A stretch of DNA of 64,000 nt, taken from the NCBI GenBank assembly GCA_963734955.1, contig CAVTJO010000005.1, positions 496,001 through 560,000 of the forward strand, given 5' to 3'. The notes beneath the pieces were generated by a model that was not told the origin of the DNA, ran no database searches, and worked only from the letters and a program-made list of their open reading frames with translations. Source of the stretch: UBA11986 sp963734955 (GTDB taxonomy: Bacteria > Bacteroidota > Ignavibacteria > UBA10030 > UBA6906). Position 1 is the first letter of the stretch. Every line of letters starts with the position of its first letter. The position numbers and the translations under genes were made by a program. This document shows positions 36,901 through 44,017 of this stretch, piece after piece.

Positions 36901-37057
36901 CAAGACCGGTAACGTTGACAGCGTAAGGATTGAATTCTCCACCAGCGGGAAGTGGCGGTCCATGGACTTTGATTATCGCCAGCACTCCTGCGAGGCTGGG
37001 ACTTCAGAGACATCCGAAGTTCTCTGCCGTTCCCGAGGTAGGCGGAGAAGTCGATAA
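30911..37057 (+). CDS. Giant secreted multidomain protein 1, main fragment
   Basis: About 2,010 residues are real in this frame. Strong ribosome site (AAGGAGG) and signal peptide MSRKWLTLWCVVLGTFVAGTLFAQ. Domain order by sequence reading: BNR/sialidase-like repeats (residues ~95-490, with TTNGGTTW, STDGGATWAG, SLDGGNTWTDF); a carboxypeptidase-regulatory-like beta domain (~495-670); a nidogen/PPC-like block starting DAFGYRWIDSDSPGGPVFNW (~749); choice-of-anchor-D/Hydin-type domains (~1010-1120, VTFPLTIIGNNRRDSVRVRN); a segment with repeated 'time since'-like beta-propeller strands (~1240-1440); another anchor-D domain (~1530-1630); a second copy of the nidogen-like block (~1716, DAFGYRWIDSDTPGGPAFNW); and a Ser-Thr-rich/Kre9-like Ig domain (VTAPNGGEQWARNTSHQITW). 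The frame breaks near 36950. Probably a cell-surface adhesin or matrix protein; no catalytic site recognised. Confidence 0.85.
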   Translation: MSRKWLTLWCVVLGTFVAGTLFAQDQPDPRKWSIDPRMTAIKGTGEVPAVPQGALNYVNPNTTARVIHTPNEILTINPAIRVHPSTTVWQSEVPITRHPTNGNILYASSNAVTLSPSLFISEGMYLTTNGGTTWFGNDTTMAAPIGGHSGDPAPAIGPDGRLYMSEITSSGMGVEYSTNMGANWTNIITLATGSQDKNHTFVNDVPSSPYYGRAYVTWSLFTVGTPPAVVSYTTDLGATWTAPITVLAPGGGHYQQGVNGTVGANGDAYIAWQSPMAGSPYTGLGVGFAKSTDGGATWAGQDIAYACNGIRGTLTQKAGIRVNDFPSMAVDRSGGGRNGWIYIVTAEQNLAPAGSDPDIIMHRSTNGGATWSAGIRVNQDALNNGKIQYMPWMVVDNAGGLNVVYYDDRNTTSDSATVFVSRSLDGGNTWTDFEVSDRHFRPAPIPGLAGGYQGDYIGITAANGKIYPYWCDNRTGIYQAFVTSVTTTENFGWVKGVVTNVSGGAALQNVSIDFTDPIPQVGALTDINGFYKAGAKVDTPATSRNVTLRARKFGFRDTLLAVTIPLNDTTTRNFAMTPVPNGTLVVRTVRTDSTNIRSGINVLFNGGSVASGNTDSLTGIYSTVLPLGSYDVLVDPPSPYGSRRFNSFVVSTGSNPLYVVVRKVVENSPLAMRDTLAVGQVHAKTLTLTNTTATDTIPYRLSDDNALAKLRFSRPAVQPRKVEIPSIQRPKGSPEPRGPAQTDSSGGPDAFGYRWIDSDSPGGPVFNWFNIDTAGRGTQISFANPDDGNTPVPLGIPFPFYGNNYSTTLNVCTNGWMSFTSTTTEYSTVAFRTPATPNNAIYPFWDDLNLTSGGNVKYYYDAPNTRFIVQYTNVPPYSGTGTGTYQVILYPNGQIIMQYLSMTYATPTATIGIENADGSVASQVSYNGPYVHNNLAVKFYLPDATWLSEAPSFGRINPNSSANITVTFDASNLTLGTTYNANIIMDLTHPDVTGSQLIPASLRVISGIGPVISVSPTTVTFPLTIIGNNRRDSVRVRNVGSGTPNVILSSVTTTNPRYVATATSTSIAPGDSARIRIVYTPIVPGGTDTGRVVILSNDPANPRVDVQLTGSSVGSILLATSIDSLVKPNMQGGTMDSTRFFVRNVGTAGGNIQARAIMIPRSSPNGPATGPAVVVPMKVSSSQTPINYPNDHITPSVGFAPVGGSPARPSEVDTKGSVGISRVLTANGYGNDYRSFQWTVFDPTAPGTLTGLGPITSADAIYAGDFTMDGTGFIAIKGATNQLISVNPANGSYTVIGPVTVDAGHTWTSAKFDPTSGTFYATSTNITVSSLYTIDVTTGTTTRVATITNIPAIIGMAIQPGTGQMYGYDIVGDNFYSIDKVTGTGTLIGPIGFNANLAQDMAFDRQTGVLYMAAYNGTLSIGESRTVDLSTGATTLIGQIGTGDHLIDPFSIQGSWGPSSNWLSIAPTTGSIALNDSLRFTATFDATSPAIYTLPGNYYGHVEINTVGAPAPDTLKIPARMFVVPSPGADLVVEPDSVNIGNVEIGATDSSKSMLVRNIGSSQLNVTNVTFTGSSGFSAGRTSFTLASLDTLRVKVKFTASAPGGVRNAILHFTSNDPTPDTLKLRAVSVGVAHFTVRPDTFHFNLPIGPDTTRTNFRIVSTGTDTLHYQISEASSRAAVDESAAIARSKVQHSANNLPKGAIDPAPGERDSSGGPDAFGYRWIDSDTPGGPAFNWVDISSVGTAVSFTNLDDGNSTIPFPFSFPFYGTTFSGNINVCTNGWLSFTDVQTLYSNTAIPSASAPLNGIFPFWDDLYLVTSGTVYYYNDAANNRFIVEYLNVPHFSTGGPYTFEIIFKPDGTILYQYLSMDPASSNSATVGVQDAAGAVALQVAFNSTYIHDNLAVLITSDLIPWMSTDKTFGTVAPGDSTTVSLRIHPAPPLQGGDYLGYQRVTGNTPDVHPVGVTLHTTGGQSTVTVTAPNGGEQWARNTSHQITWNKTGNVDSVRIEFSTSGKWRSMDFDYRQHSCEAGTSETSEVLCRSRGRRRSR

Positions 37058-38468
37058 CCCGAACGGAGTATACAATTGGCTGATCCCGGCAAGTACTACT
37101 CCATCCACAAACTGCTTCGTCAAGGTATCTTGGACGGATACCTTGAGTGTCAACGACGTGAGCAACAGCGCATTCACGATTCTGGCAGCCATACCGCCAG
37201 ACACGAGCTGGGCTACACAGACCAGCGGCACGACTAATGCATTCTACTCAGTGAAGGCAGTCGACAATAACGTTGCCTGGGCGGGTGGTGGAACAGGTGC
37301 TGGTACGAGCAGGCTTCGTTCGACGCACAACCGATGGTGGAACAACGTGGACGGCGGCAGGGACATTTGCTGCAGACGTCTATACCATTACTGCTATCAA
37401 TGCAAACGTTGCCATTGCAGCCAACTGGACGTCCACCTACACCAGGCTGGTCAAGACAACAGATGGTGGTGCGACGTGGAGGACTGTGGACAGCGTTGCG
37501 CTGGCGGCTTCTATGACAACGTCAGGATGTTCGACGCAAACAACGGTATTGCCCAGGGCGATCCCGTCGGCGGCAACTGGGTGATCAAGAAGACCAGTGA
37601 TGGTGGCAATACGTGGGTGCCGATCAGTCCTGCACTGCCTCAGGTTGGTACAGAGGCCGGGTGGAACAACGCCATGGATTTCCTGGGCGCCAACGGTTGG
37701 TTCGGAACAAACAACACCAAGATATACCGGACGACTGACGGTGGCTCAACATGGACGCCTGCAGCGACAACATTCCTGAACAGCTACTCGGTTGCTTTCG
37801 CAGCGCTCAACGCTGGTCTTGCAGGTTCAGACACCGGTCCGTTCAACAAATCCGTGGACGCTGGTGCCACATGGACAACTGGACCAGCCGCGTTGACCCT
37901 AGCAGATCTCAGCATATGGGCCAATCCTGGTTCCTCGGGAGCTACCGGGCAGTTCTGGACGACGAGCGGCAACAACGTGTGGTATAGCTCGAACTTCGGA
38001 ACCTCATGGTCGTCAGCTCCGAATCAAGGCTACACAGGTACCCAGCAGGCAAACCATGTGAACATGGTGAATATCGGTGGCAGCATCTACGGCTGGATGG
38101 TTGGCAACGGCGGTACGGTTGCCCGGTTCAGGAGAATTGCGGTCGGTGTCGAAGTAGTTGGTAATGAGATCCCGACGGTGTTCGCTCTGAGCCAGAACTA
38201 TCCGAATCCGTTCAACCCGACAACCAACATCAAGTACGATCTGCCGGAGCAGGCAACAGTCACTCTGAAGATCTACAACATCCTCGGCCAGGAAGTGATG
38301 ACACTGGCAAACGGCGCACAGGCGGCAGGACGCTATGAAGCGACATGGGAAGGCCGGAACAACTTCGGCGCCCAGGTCAGCAGCGGCGTGTACTTCTACC
38401 GCTTCGAAGCCACTGGCGCTTCAGGCCAGACATTCAGCACCCTGAAGAAGATGTTGTTCCTCAAGTAA
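36930..38468 (+). CDS. Giant secreted protein 1, C-terminal fragment (YCF48/BNR-like repeats and sorting domain)
   Basis: Continuation of the 30911 gene after one extra base near 36945-36955 (FSTSG joins to GSGGPWTLIIASTPA). Domains: the end of the Ig-like unit (NGVYNWLIPASTTPSTNCFV), then YCF48/HCF136-like propeller repeats (PPDTSWATQTSGTTNAFYSV, VRMFDANNGIAQGDPVGG, IYRTTDGGSTWTPA), then the sorting domain (NYPNPFNPTTNIKYDLP ... KKMLFLK). Between about 37310 and 37500 this frame is nonsense (RSTHNRWWNNVDGG); the proper reading (VRRTTDGGTTWTAAGTFAAD) is one frame over, so a +1 and a compensating -1 lie near 37305-37315 and 37500. The joined protein is about 2,515 residues. Confidence 0.85.
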   Translation: MNSPPAGSGGPWTLIIASTPARLGLQRHPKFSAVPEVGGEVDNPNGVYNWLIPASTTPSTNCFVKVSWTDTLSVNDVSNSAFTILAAIPPDTSWATQTSGTTNAFYSVKAVDNNVAWAGGGTGAGTSRLRSTHNRWWNNVDGGRDICCRRLYHYCYQCKRCHCSQLDVHLHQAGQDNRWWCDVEDCGQRCAGGFYDNVRMFDANNGIAQGDPVGGNWVIKKTSDGGNTWVPISPALPQVGTEAGWNNAMDFLGANGWFGTNNTKIYRTTDGGSTWTPAATTFLNSYSVAFAALNAGLAGSDTGPFNKSVDAGATWTTGPAALTLADLSIWANPGSSGATGQFWTTSGNNVWYSSNFGTSWSSAPNQGYTGTQQANHVNMVNIGGSIYGWMVGNGGTVARFRRIAVGVEVVGNEIPTVFALSQNYPNPFNPTTNIKYDLPEQATVTLKIYNILGQEVMTLANGAQAAGRYEATWEGRNNFGAQVSSGVYFYRFEATGASGQTFSTLKKMLFLK

Positions 38469-38480
38469 CAAGCGGTACAG

Positions 38481-38513
38481 CAACCCCGCCAGCCTGTGGC
38501 GGGGTTGTCTTTC
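38481..38513 (+). terminator. Terminator of giant gene 1
   Basis: CAACCCCGCC (38481-38490) and GGCGGGGTTG (38498-38507) form a perfect 10-bp stem with a 7-base loop followed by TCTTTC, 12 bases after the stop codon. Confidence 0.85.
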
Positions 38514-38531
38514 AAAGTAGTGCAGTTGTCG

Positions 38532-38567
38532 AAGCCCGTCCCGATAGCCGGGGCGGGCTTTGTTTTT
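38532..38567 (+). terminator. Second terminator in series
   Basis: AAGCCCGTCCC and GGGGCGGGCTT (38532-38560) form an 11-bp stem with one G-U-type pair, then TGTTTTT. Confidence 0.75.
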
Positions 38568-38612
38568 GTACCCGGTCACATGAATCGCAGGATGACGAAG
38601 AAACCTGTCTGC

Positions 38613-38653
38613 GCGTCATTTGCGAGCCTCTTCTTTTGCGACGAAGCAATCTC
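38613..38653. repeat. Degenerate REP-like element
   Basis: Contains CGTCATTTGCGAGCC and GACGAAGCAATCTC, the wording of the dispersed 'TCATTGCGAG...GAAGCAATCTC' palindromic repeat found in many bacterial genomes. A GATGACG copy at 38591-38597 lies inverted to the CGTCAT. Only one copy in this window; called by resemblance. Confidence 0.5.
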
Positions 38654-38751
38654 AATCCTCGATTCGGAAGCGAACCATGTCGGTATTGGAATAGAGGGAG
38701 CTCGCAAACTCCGTTCTGCCCTCAATCGAATTTCGAGTCGTAGACTACAAG

Positions 38752-38784
38752 AAGCCTTTCCAAATCCCGGAGGGGCTTTTTCTT
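38752..38784 (+). terminator. Third terminator-like hairpin
   Basis: AAGCC (38752-38756) and GGCTT (38774-38778), with inner CC/GG pairs, followed by TTTCTT. Weaker stem than the two before it. Confidence 0.5.
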
Positions 38785-38889
38785 GTCCGCATGCTTCAAG
38801 CTTCCATCATCACGGCTCCTACCGGGACGGTGTGATGAATCAAAGCCACATCGAGAGGTGAAACGACCGGCCAAAAGACAAGTTTGTTC

Positions 38890-38918
38890 TTGACATTTCA
38901 CCCCCGCTTTGCTAAGTT
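38890..38918 (+). promoter_or_regulatory. Candidate promoter of giant gene 2
   Basis: TTGACA (38890-38895), 17-bp spacer, TAAGTT (38913-38918; three of six to consensus). The start codon is about 220 bases downstream. The 38469-39138 interval otherwise holds three terminators and a REP-like element but no gene. Confidence 0.45.
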
Positions 38919-39138
38919 AGATCAGTTCATTTCCGCCAGTCAATCACATCTGGCATCCTCTCAAGGGGATTTCACAAAGGTCGTCTCCGAAAGTTCTCTC
39001 ACTGAGGTGTTTCTTCCACTGAGGAAAATTCTCGCGGAGCTTTGATCAGTGTCTTGTGACAGCCAACCCAGCTATCGACATCCCGGTTTTGCCAATCTCA
39101 GAACATCATTTCCAATAATCTACCTCCAAGGAGGAGTC

Positions 39139-39288
39139 ATGAAGATCTCTAAAGGACTTTTCATACTTTTTGTGATTCTTTTGACAACACTCACGCTTGG
39201 GACAACGGCGCGGGCACAACTTCTCACTGAAGATTTCAGTTATCCCAGCAGGCGACACACTGCACTCCCACGGATGGACTGCTCATAG
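39139..39288 (+). CDS. Giant secreted protein 2, N-terminal fragment (signal peptide)
   Basis: The ATG at 39139 has AAGGAGGAG just upstream. The signal peptide is MKISKGLFILFVILLTTLTL, cleaved probably after ARA; then AQLLTEDFSY begins the mature protein. After TTCAGTTATCC (about 39245) the frame fails while the next frame reads on (PAGDTLHSHGWTAHSGAGTN), explained by one extra base in TATCCCAGCAG. True start of the 39139-49816 gene. Confidence 0.85.
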   Translation: MKISKGLFILFVILLTTLTLGTTARAQLLTEDFSYPSRRHTALPRMDCS

Positions 39289-42200
39289 CGGTGCAGGAAC
39301 GAACCCCCCGTTGATTACCTCGGGAGGATTGACTTACACCGGATACGTTGGATCCGGGATTGGCAATGCGGTTTCGTTCACCACAACCGGTGAGGACGAT
39401 AATAGACTCTTTGCAACATACCCCAATGGGGTGACTTCAGGTTCCCTCTATTATTCTGTGATGGTACGACTCGACAGCGTGGCAACAGCCGGAGACTATT
39501 TTTTCCATGTCTTGAAGAACTCGAGCACGTTCAGTGCGAGGATTTTTGCAAAGAGGGCTGCCAATGGAAACATACGGTTTGGCATAGCACGAACAAGCAC
39601 GGCTGCCAACGTCAGTTATTCGGATTCGATATACACTGTCGGCACGACATACTTGCTGGTAGCGAAGTACACGGTCATCCCCGGTGCCACAAACGATACG
39701 GTCGCACTCTGGATTAATCCGACAATCGGTGGCGCAGAGCCGGCACCAACAGTCCTGGAGTCAGCCATAGACAGAACCGGGGCTGATATCGACACGGTGT
39801 ATGGCGTCGCAGTTCGGCAAGGCACGGCCGCAAATGCACCCATCGGAGTGGTCGATGGCATCCGGATGGATACAGCCTGGCCTCTTGGTCCCGCAGGCGG
39901 GCCGCTGACGGGGACAAAGACAATTCCAGGAACGTATCCCTCGTTGGCAGCAGCAATCACAGATCTGAACACTCTCGGAGTTGGAGCTGGCGGCGTGACA
40001 TTTAACGTCGCGGGAGGTTACACAGAGACGATTACTGCTCCTCTCTCCATCACAGCGACCGGGACGGTTGCCAATCCTATCGTCTTCCAAAAATCAGGCG
40101 CGGGGGCTAATCCCCTGGTTACAGCGTATGCAACCGGATCAGGGACCCCGAGCACCGCAGTACAGGATGGCATCTGGCAACTGGTCGGTTCGGACTATGT
40201 AACAATTGACGGCATCGACCTCCTTGATCCAAACACGACCAACCCGGCCACGATGGAATACGGGTACGCTCTCTACAAGGCGAGCGCAACGGATGGGTGT
40301 CAGAATGTTACAATCAGGAATTGTACGATCACACTTAATCGTGTGAATAATGATTTGGGTTCAGGCCCGGCAGTCGACGGATCTCGTGGGATTGATGTTG
40401 TCAATGCTATTCCCACCGCTGCAACCACCGCACTGACAGTGACGGCAGCGAGCGGTTCCAACTCCAACAACAAATTCTACCACAACACCATTCAGAACTG
40501 CAACATCGGCATCGCATTGATTGGGTTTGCGGATGTCACTCCTTTCGCCAATGCAGATCAGGGCAATGATATCGGAGGGAGTTCGGCAGCAACCGGCAAT
40601 ACGATCAGGAACTATGGTGGTGGTGGAATAACCAGTCCCGCTGCCGCTGTTCGAACACTGGCTCAATATGGGATCAACGTCTCATACAATACGATCAACA
40701 ACAATGACGGCGCGGGTGTAAACCATGCAACAACCCTGCGCGGCATTTACCTCAATACAGCCACCAGCGCATCGGCAACCGTCACAAACAACACGCTGAC
40801 GATACAATCAGCAGTCACGACCGCCCAGGTCTCCGTTATCGAAAATGCATCCGGCTCCACGGCGGCATCCAATACAATCACCATCAGCAACAACAGCATT
40901 CAGAATTGCACCAACGACCTGGCCACAACGGGGGCATGGTACGGCCTGTGGAACAGCGCATCCGCCGCCACGCTCGACATGAGCAACAATGGATTCCTAA
41001 ACAATTCATCAATGGCTACAAGCGGCACAACGTATTTGATCTACAACAGCGGCGCCGTTGCCTCCACAATTACCTTGAATAATAACAACCCCAGATACAG
41101 CTTTACAGGTACAGCCGCCTACACTGGCACCATGTACAGTATTTACAACGCCAGTGGTACTACATTGACGACTGTGAACATCAACACGAACATTTTCTCG
41201 AACTACTTGTTCACCACCGCCACTGGTACTGGAACTATCTACTTCATATATAACGGGGCCAGCCCTTTGAATCTCTCCATTAACGGTAATAGCTGGGGAG
41301 ATCTGGTTCTCAACCACAGTGGTACCGAGTATCTGATATATAATGGAGGTAGTACGCAGGCTGGCACCTTGACTGTAAGCGGCAACGGTATTCTTGGGAC
41401 ATTCACAAGGACCGCCGCGGCTGGATCCATGTATTGCTACTACGCAGGGGCCTCCTCGCTACCGACCAATACTCAGATCTTCTCCAACAATAATTTCATG
41501 AATATTTCCGCCCCCACCCCGGGTACCGGATCCTTCTACGGTTTCTACAATAGCGATGGTGCAAGCTCACCGTATCCAAAGAAATCTGTCTTCAACAACA
41601 ACATCGTTAACGTGGCCTACAATGCCACTGGGACTTTCTACGGATTCTATACAAGTTACCTGGGCGACGGTTCAACGACTTCGGGTTCCAGTATTTACAA
41701 CAACACAGTTTCAAACGTCACTTTTGGTGGGACAATGTACTGCTTCTATCCCGGAGGTATTGCATCTCCCACTTATGCCCCCGCGATATACGGAAACAAC
41801 ATCAACACCAACGGCACGACGGGAGCCGCGACTTCCATTTACGGGTATTATATCACTGGAGGTGGTGCGGGCCTGAATTTCTACAAAAACAAAGTCTACG
41901 GCATTACAGCAAACGGGGCAACTGGTGCTGCATATGGTGCCTACGTGGCAAGCGGGACGACATTAAACATCTACAATAACCTCATTGGAAACATCGCTGC
42001 TCCGAATTCCAGCCCGGCCGCTGCTCCTTATCTCGCGGTTACCGGCTTGTATATTGGGGGTGGTACGACGACTAATGCCTCATACAATACCGTCGATCTC
42101 AACACGACCAGCGTGGGCACAAACTTCACGTCCGCTGCTCTGTATGTAACCACCTCGCCCACCACTGTCACCTTGCGTGATAACATATTCAACAATTTGT

Positions 42201-44017
42201 CTACTCCCACCGGAGCAGGTTTCACACTTGCATTCGGGAGGAATGGAACAGCGCTCACAAACTATGCGGCGGCATCCAACAACAACGACTTCTACGCCGG
42301 TACACCGGGCGCAAGCCATCTGATCTTCTATGACGGAACGAACTCCGACCAGACATTGGCTGCTTTCAAGACGCGAGTAACACCACGAGAAGCCGTTTCG
42401 ATCACCGAGAATCCTGCTTTCGTAAGCACTTCCGGTGGCGATGCAACGTTCCTGCACATCAATCCCGTGACACCGACACAGCTTGAAAGCGGCGGGACCC
42501 CCATCACCGGCATCACGGATGACTATGATGGTGACACGCGAAACGCGTTGACACCAGACATCGGCGCTGACGAATTTGCCGGGGTTCCCATTGATCTTAA
42601 CCCACCAGCCATCACGTACACGCCCCTTTCGAATGGCGGGGTTGTTGCAACGCGTACACTGGCAACGAACATCGGTGATGTGTCGGGCGTGCAGAGAAAC
42701 ACGGCAGGTGCCCCCCGGATCTATTACAAGAAGGGAGCCGCTGGGACCTATGTTGAGGCCCAAGCCACGACCATTGTGGGTTCGGGATTTACTTTTACAA
42801 TTGACCACGCAACTGTTGGTGGTATAGCTCTCGGCGACACCATTTTCTATTATGTCGGGGCACAGGATAGCCTCGGCAATGCTGGCACAAATCCTGGAGG
42901 AGGAAGCGGAATAAATCCACCGGGCAACGTACCTCCGGCCAGCCCTGCATTCTATCGCATCGTATTGGTTGTGTCTTCGTTCCCGTACACTCAGGATTTC
43001 GAAAGCGGCGCCGGCGGGTGGGAATCGGGAATCTTTTCGGGAACCGTGAACGACTGGGTACGCGGCACTCCGGCCAAAACAATTATCAATGGTGCTCACA
43101 GCGGAACGAATGCGTGGGTCACCGCATTGACCGGTCAGTACCAGGCGAATGAGAACGCGTTTGTGCAGTCGCCGACATTCGATTTCAGCGCCTTAACCGG
43201 TGATCCTCTTCTGAGTTTCTGGCACATCTTCTCCACAGAACTTAGCTACGACGCTGCTATCATCGAATACTCGACAGATGGTGGCGCGACATTCAACAGA
43301 CTTGGTATTCTCAACGATCCGGCCGCGCAAAACTGGTACAACAACAACGTTGCGCTCGGACCGATTGCCCCTCCAAAGTGGTCGGGCAGCTCCTCGACCT
43401 TTGGCACTGGCTATGTAAATTCTCGTCGACCGTTGACAGGTCTTGCAGGGCATTCAAGCGTCGTCCTACGCTTCCGGTTCGGCTCCGATGTCTCCGGACA
43501 GGATGAGGGGTGGGCATTTGACGATGTGTCAATCACGACGCCACCCCTGAAAGACATACAGGTGGTGTCTGCATCAGTGACACCTCCGGCACCGCAAGTG
43601 GGTACGCCAGTCACGGTGAGCGCTGTTATCAAGAACAACGGGATCGAGAGTGACCCCGCTTCGGTATCGCTCACCTACAAGCCCAATAGTGCGCCGGCTG
43701 ATTCAATCGATGGCACGGTTCAGGTGTTTGCACCGACCTGGTCCAGCCACGAAGCAACAGTCACGTTTACAACCACTTATACTCCAATCGCAGCGGGAAG
43801 CGTGACGATGTGGGTGCGCTCGTTCTATCCCGGCGACGGAGATACGACGAACAACACAGCCTCGTCGACCATCAACGTCCTGCCGGCGGGAACATACCTG
43901 AGCGAAGGGTTTACCGAGGTCGACATTCCCACCCGCTGGATGGACCACCACCAGCGGCTGGAGCAGACTGGCAGCAACGCAAGCCCAACGGGTCTGCGGG
44001 ATTCTCGGCCAGAGTGA
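39197..44017 (+). CDS. Giant secreted protein 2, fragment 2 (beta-helix region)
   Basis: Real from about 39248. A lectin/LamG-like N-domain (residues about 20-240) is followed by a right-handed parallel beta-helix of about 900 residues: short Asn/Thr/Ser/Gly-rich rungs with NNNT, SNNS and YNG motifs (ILNNNTVS-like), beginning at KTIPGTYPSLAAAITDLN (about 39928). A later part has an Ig-like region (PAITYTPLSNGGVVATR), a choice-of-anchor-J type domain (SFPYTQDFESGAGGWESG; FDFSALTGDPLLSFWHIFST) and a CARDB-like domain (PLKDIQVVSASVTPPAPQVG). The frame breaks at ~43933 and again at ~43970, each with one extra base: AGWTTTSGWSR is in the frame between. The nominal start at 39197 is an artefact. 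Confidence 0.82.
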   Translation: MGQRRGHNFSLKISVIPAGDTLHSHGWTAHSGAGTNPPLITSGGLTYTGYVGSGIGNAVSFTTTGEDDNRLFATYPNGVTSGSLYYSVMVRLDSVATAGDYFFHVLKNSSTFSARIFAKRAANGNIRFGIARTSTAANVSYSDSIYTVGTTYLLVAKYTVIPGATNDTVALWINPTIGGAEPAPTVLESAIDRTGADIDTVYGVAVRQGTAANAPIGVVDGIRMDTAWPLGPAGGPLTGTKTIPGTYPSLAAAITDLNTLGVGAGGVTFNVAGGYTETITAPLSITATGTVANPIVFQKSGAGANPLVTAYATGSGTPSTAVQDGIWQLVGSDYVTIDGIDLLDPNTTNPATMEYGYALYKASATDGCQNVTIRNCTITLNRVNNDLGSGPAVDGSRGIDVVNAIPTAATTALTVTAASGSNSNNKFYHNTIQNCNIGIALIGFADVTPFANADQGNDIGGSSAATGNTIRNYGGGGITSPAAAVRTLAQYGINVSYNTINNNDGAGVNHATTLRGIYLNTATSASATVTNNTLTIQSAVTTAQVSVIENASGSTAASNTITISNNSIQNCTNDLATTGAWYGLWNSASAATLDMSNNGFLNNSSMATSGTTYLIYNSGAVASTITLNNNNPRYSFTGTAAYTGTMYSIYNASGTTLTTVNINTNIFSNYLFTTATGTGTIYFIYNGASPLNLSINGNSWGDLVLNHSGTEYLIYNGGSTQAGTLTVSGNGILGTFTRTAAAGSMYCYYAGASSLPTNTQIFSNNNFMNISAPTPGTGSFYGFYNSDGASSPYPKKSVFNNNIVNVAYNATGTFYGFYTSYLGDGSTTSGSSIYNNTVSNVTFGGTMYCFYPGGIASPTYAPAIYGNNINTNGTTGAATSIYGYYITGGGAGLNFYKNKVYGITANGATGAAYGAYVASGTTLNIYNNLIGNIAAPNSSPAAAPYLAVTGLYIGGGTTTNASYNTVDLNTTSVGTNFTSAALYVTTSPTTVTLRDNIFNNLSTPTGAGFTLAFGRNGTALTNYAAASNNNDFYAGTPGASHLIFYDGTNSDQTLAAFKTRVTPREAVSITENPAFVSTSGGDATFLHINPVTPTQLESGGTPITGITDDYDGDTRNALTPDIGADEFAGVPIDLNPPAITYTPLSNGGVVATRTLATNIGDVSGVQRNTAGAPRIYYKKGAAGTYVEAQATTIVGSGFTFTIDHATVGGIALGDTIFYYVGAQDSLGNAGTNPGGGSGINPPGNVPPASPAFYRIVLVVSSFPYTQDFESGAGGWESGIFSGTVNDWVRGTPAKTIINGAHSGTNAWVTALTGQYQANENAFVQSPTFDFSALTGDPLLSFWHIFSTELSYDAAIIEYSTDGGATFNRLGILNDPAAQNWYNNNVALGPIAPPKWSGSSSTFGTGYVNSRRPLTGLAGHSSVVLRFRFGSDVSGQDEGWAFDDVSITTPPLKDIQVVSASVTPPAPQVGTPVTVSAVIKNNGIESDPASVSLTYKPNSAPADSIDGTVQVFAPTWSSHEATVTFTTTYTPIAAGSVTMWVRSFYPGDGDTTNNTASSTINVLPAGTYLSEGFTEVDIPTRWMDHHQRLEQTGSNASPTGLRDSRPE

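Noticed and set aside
38496..38861. 121-codon frame between the giant genes
   Set aside because: It is made of terminator stems and a REP-like repeat read as protein.
40300..42600. CRISPR-like or tandem DNA repeat in the Asn/Thr-rich region
   Set aside because: The similarity is of beta-helix rungs at protein level; spacing and DNA wording vary, with no conserved repeat and spacer units.
42080..43099. 339-codon minus-strand frame in giant gene 2
   Set aside because: Shadow of the beta-helix and anchor-domain coding; no family traits.
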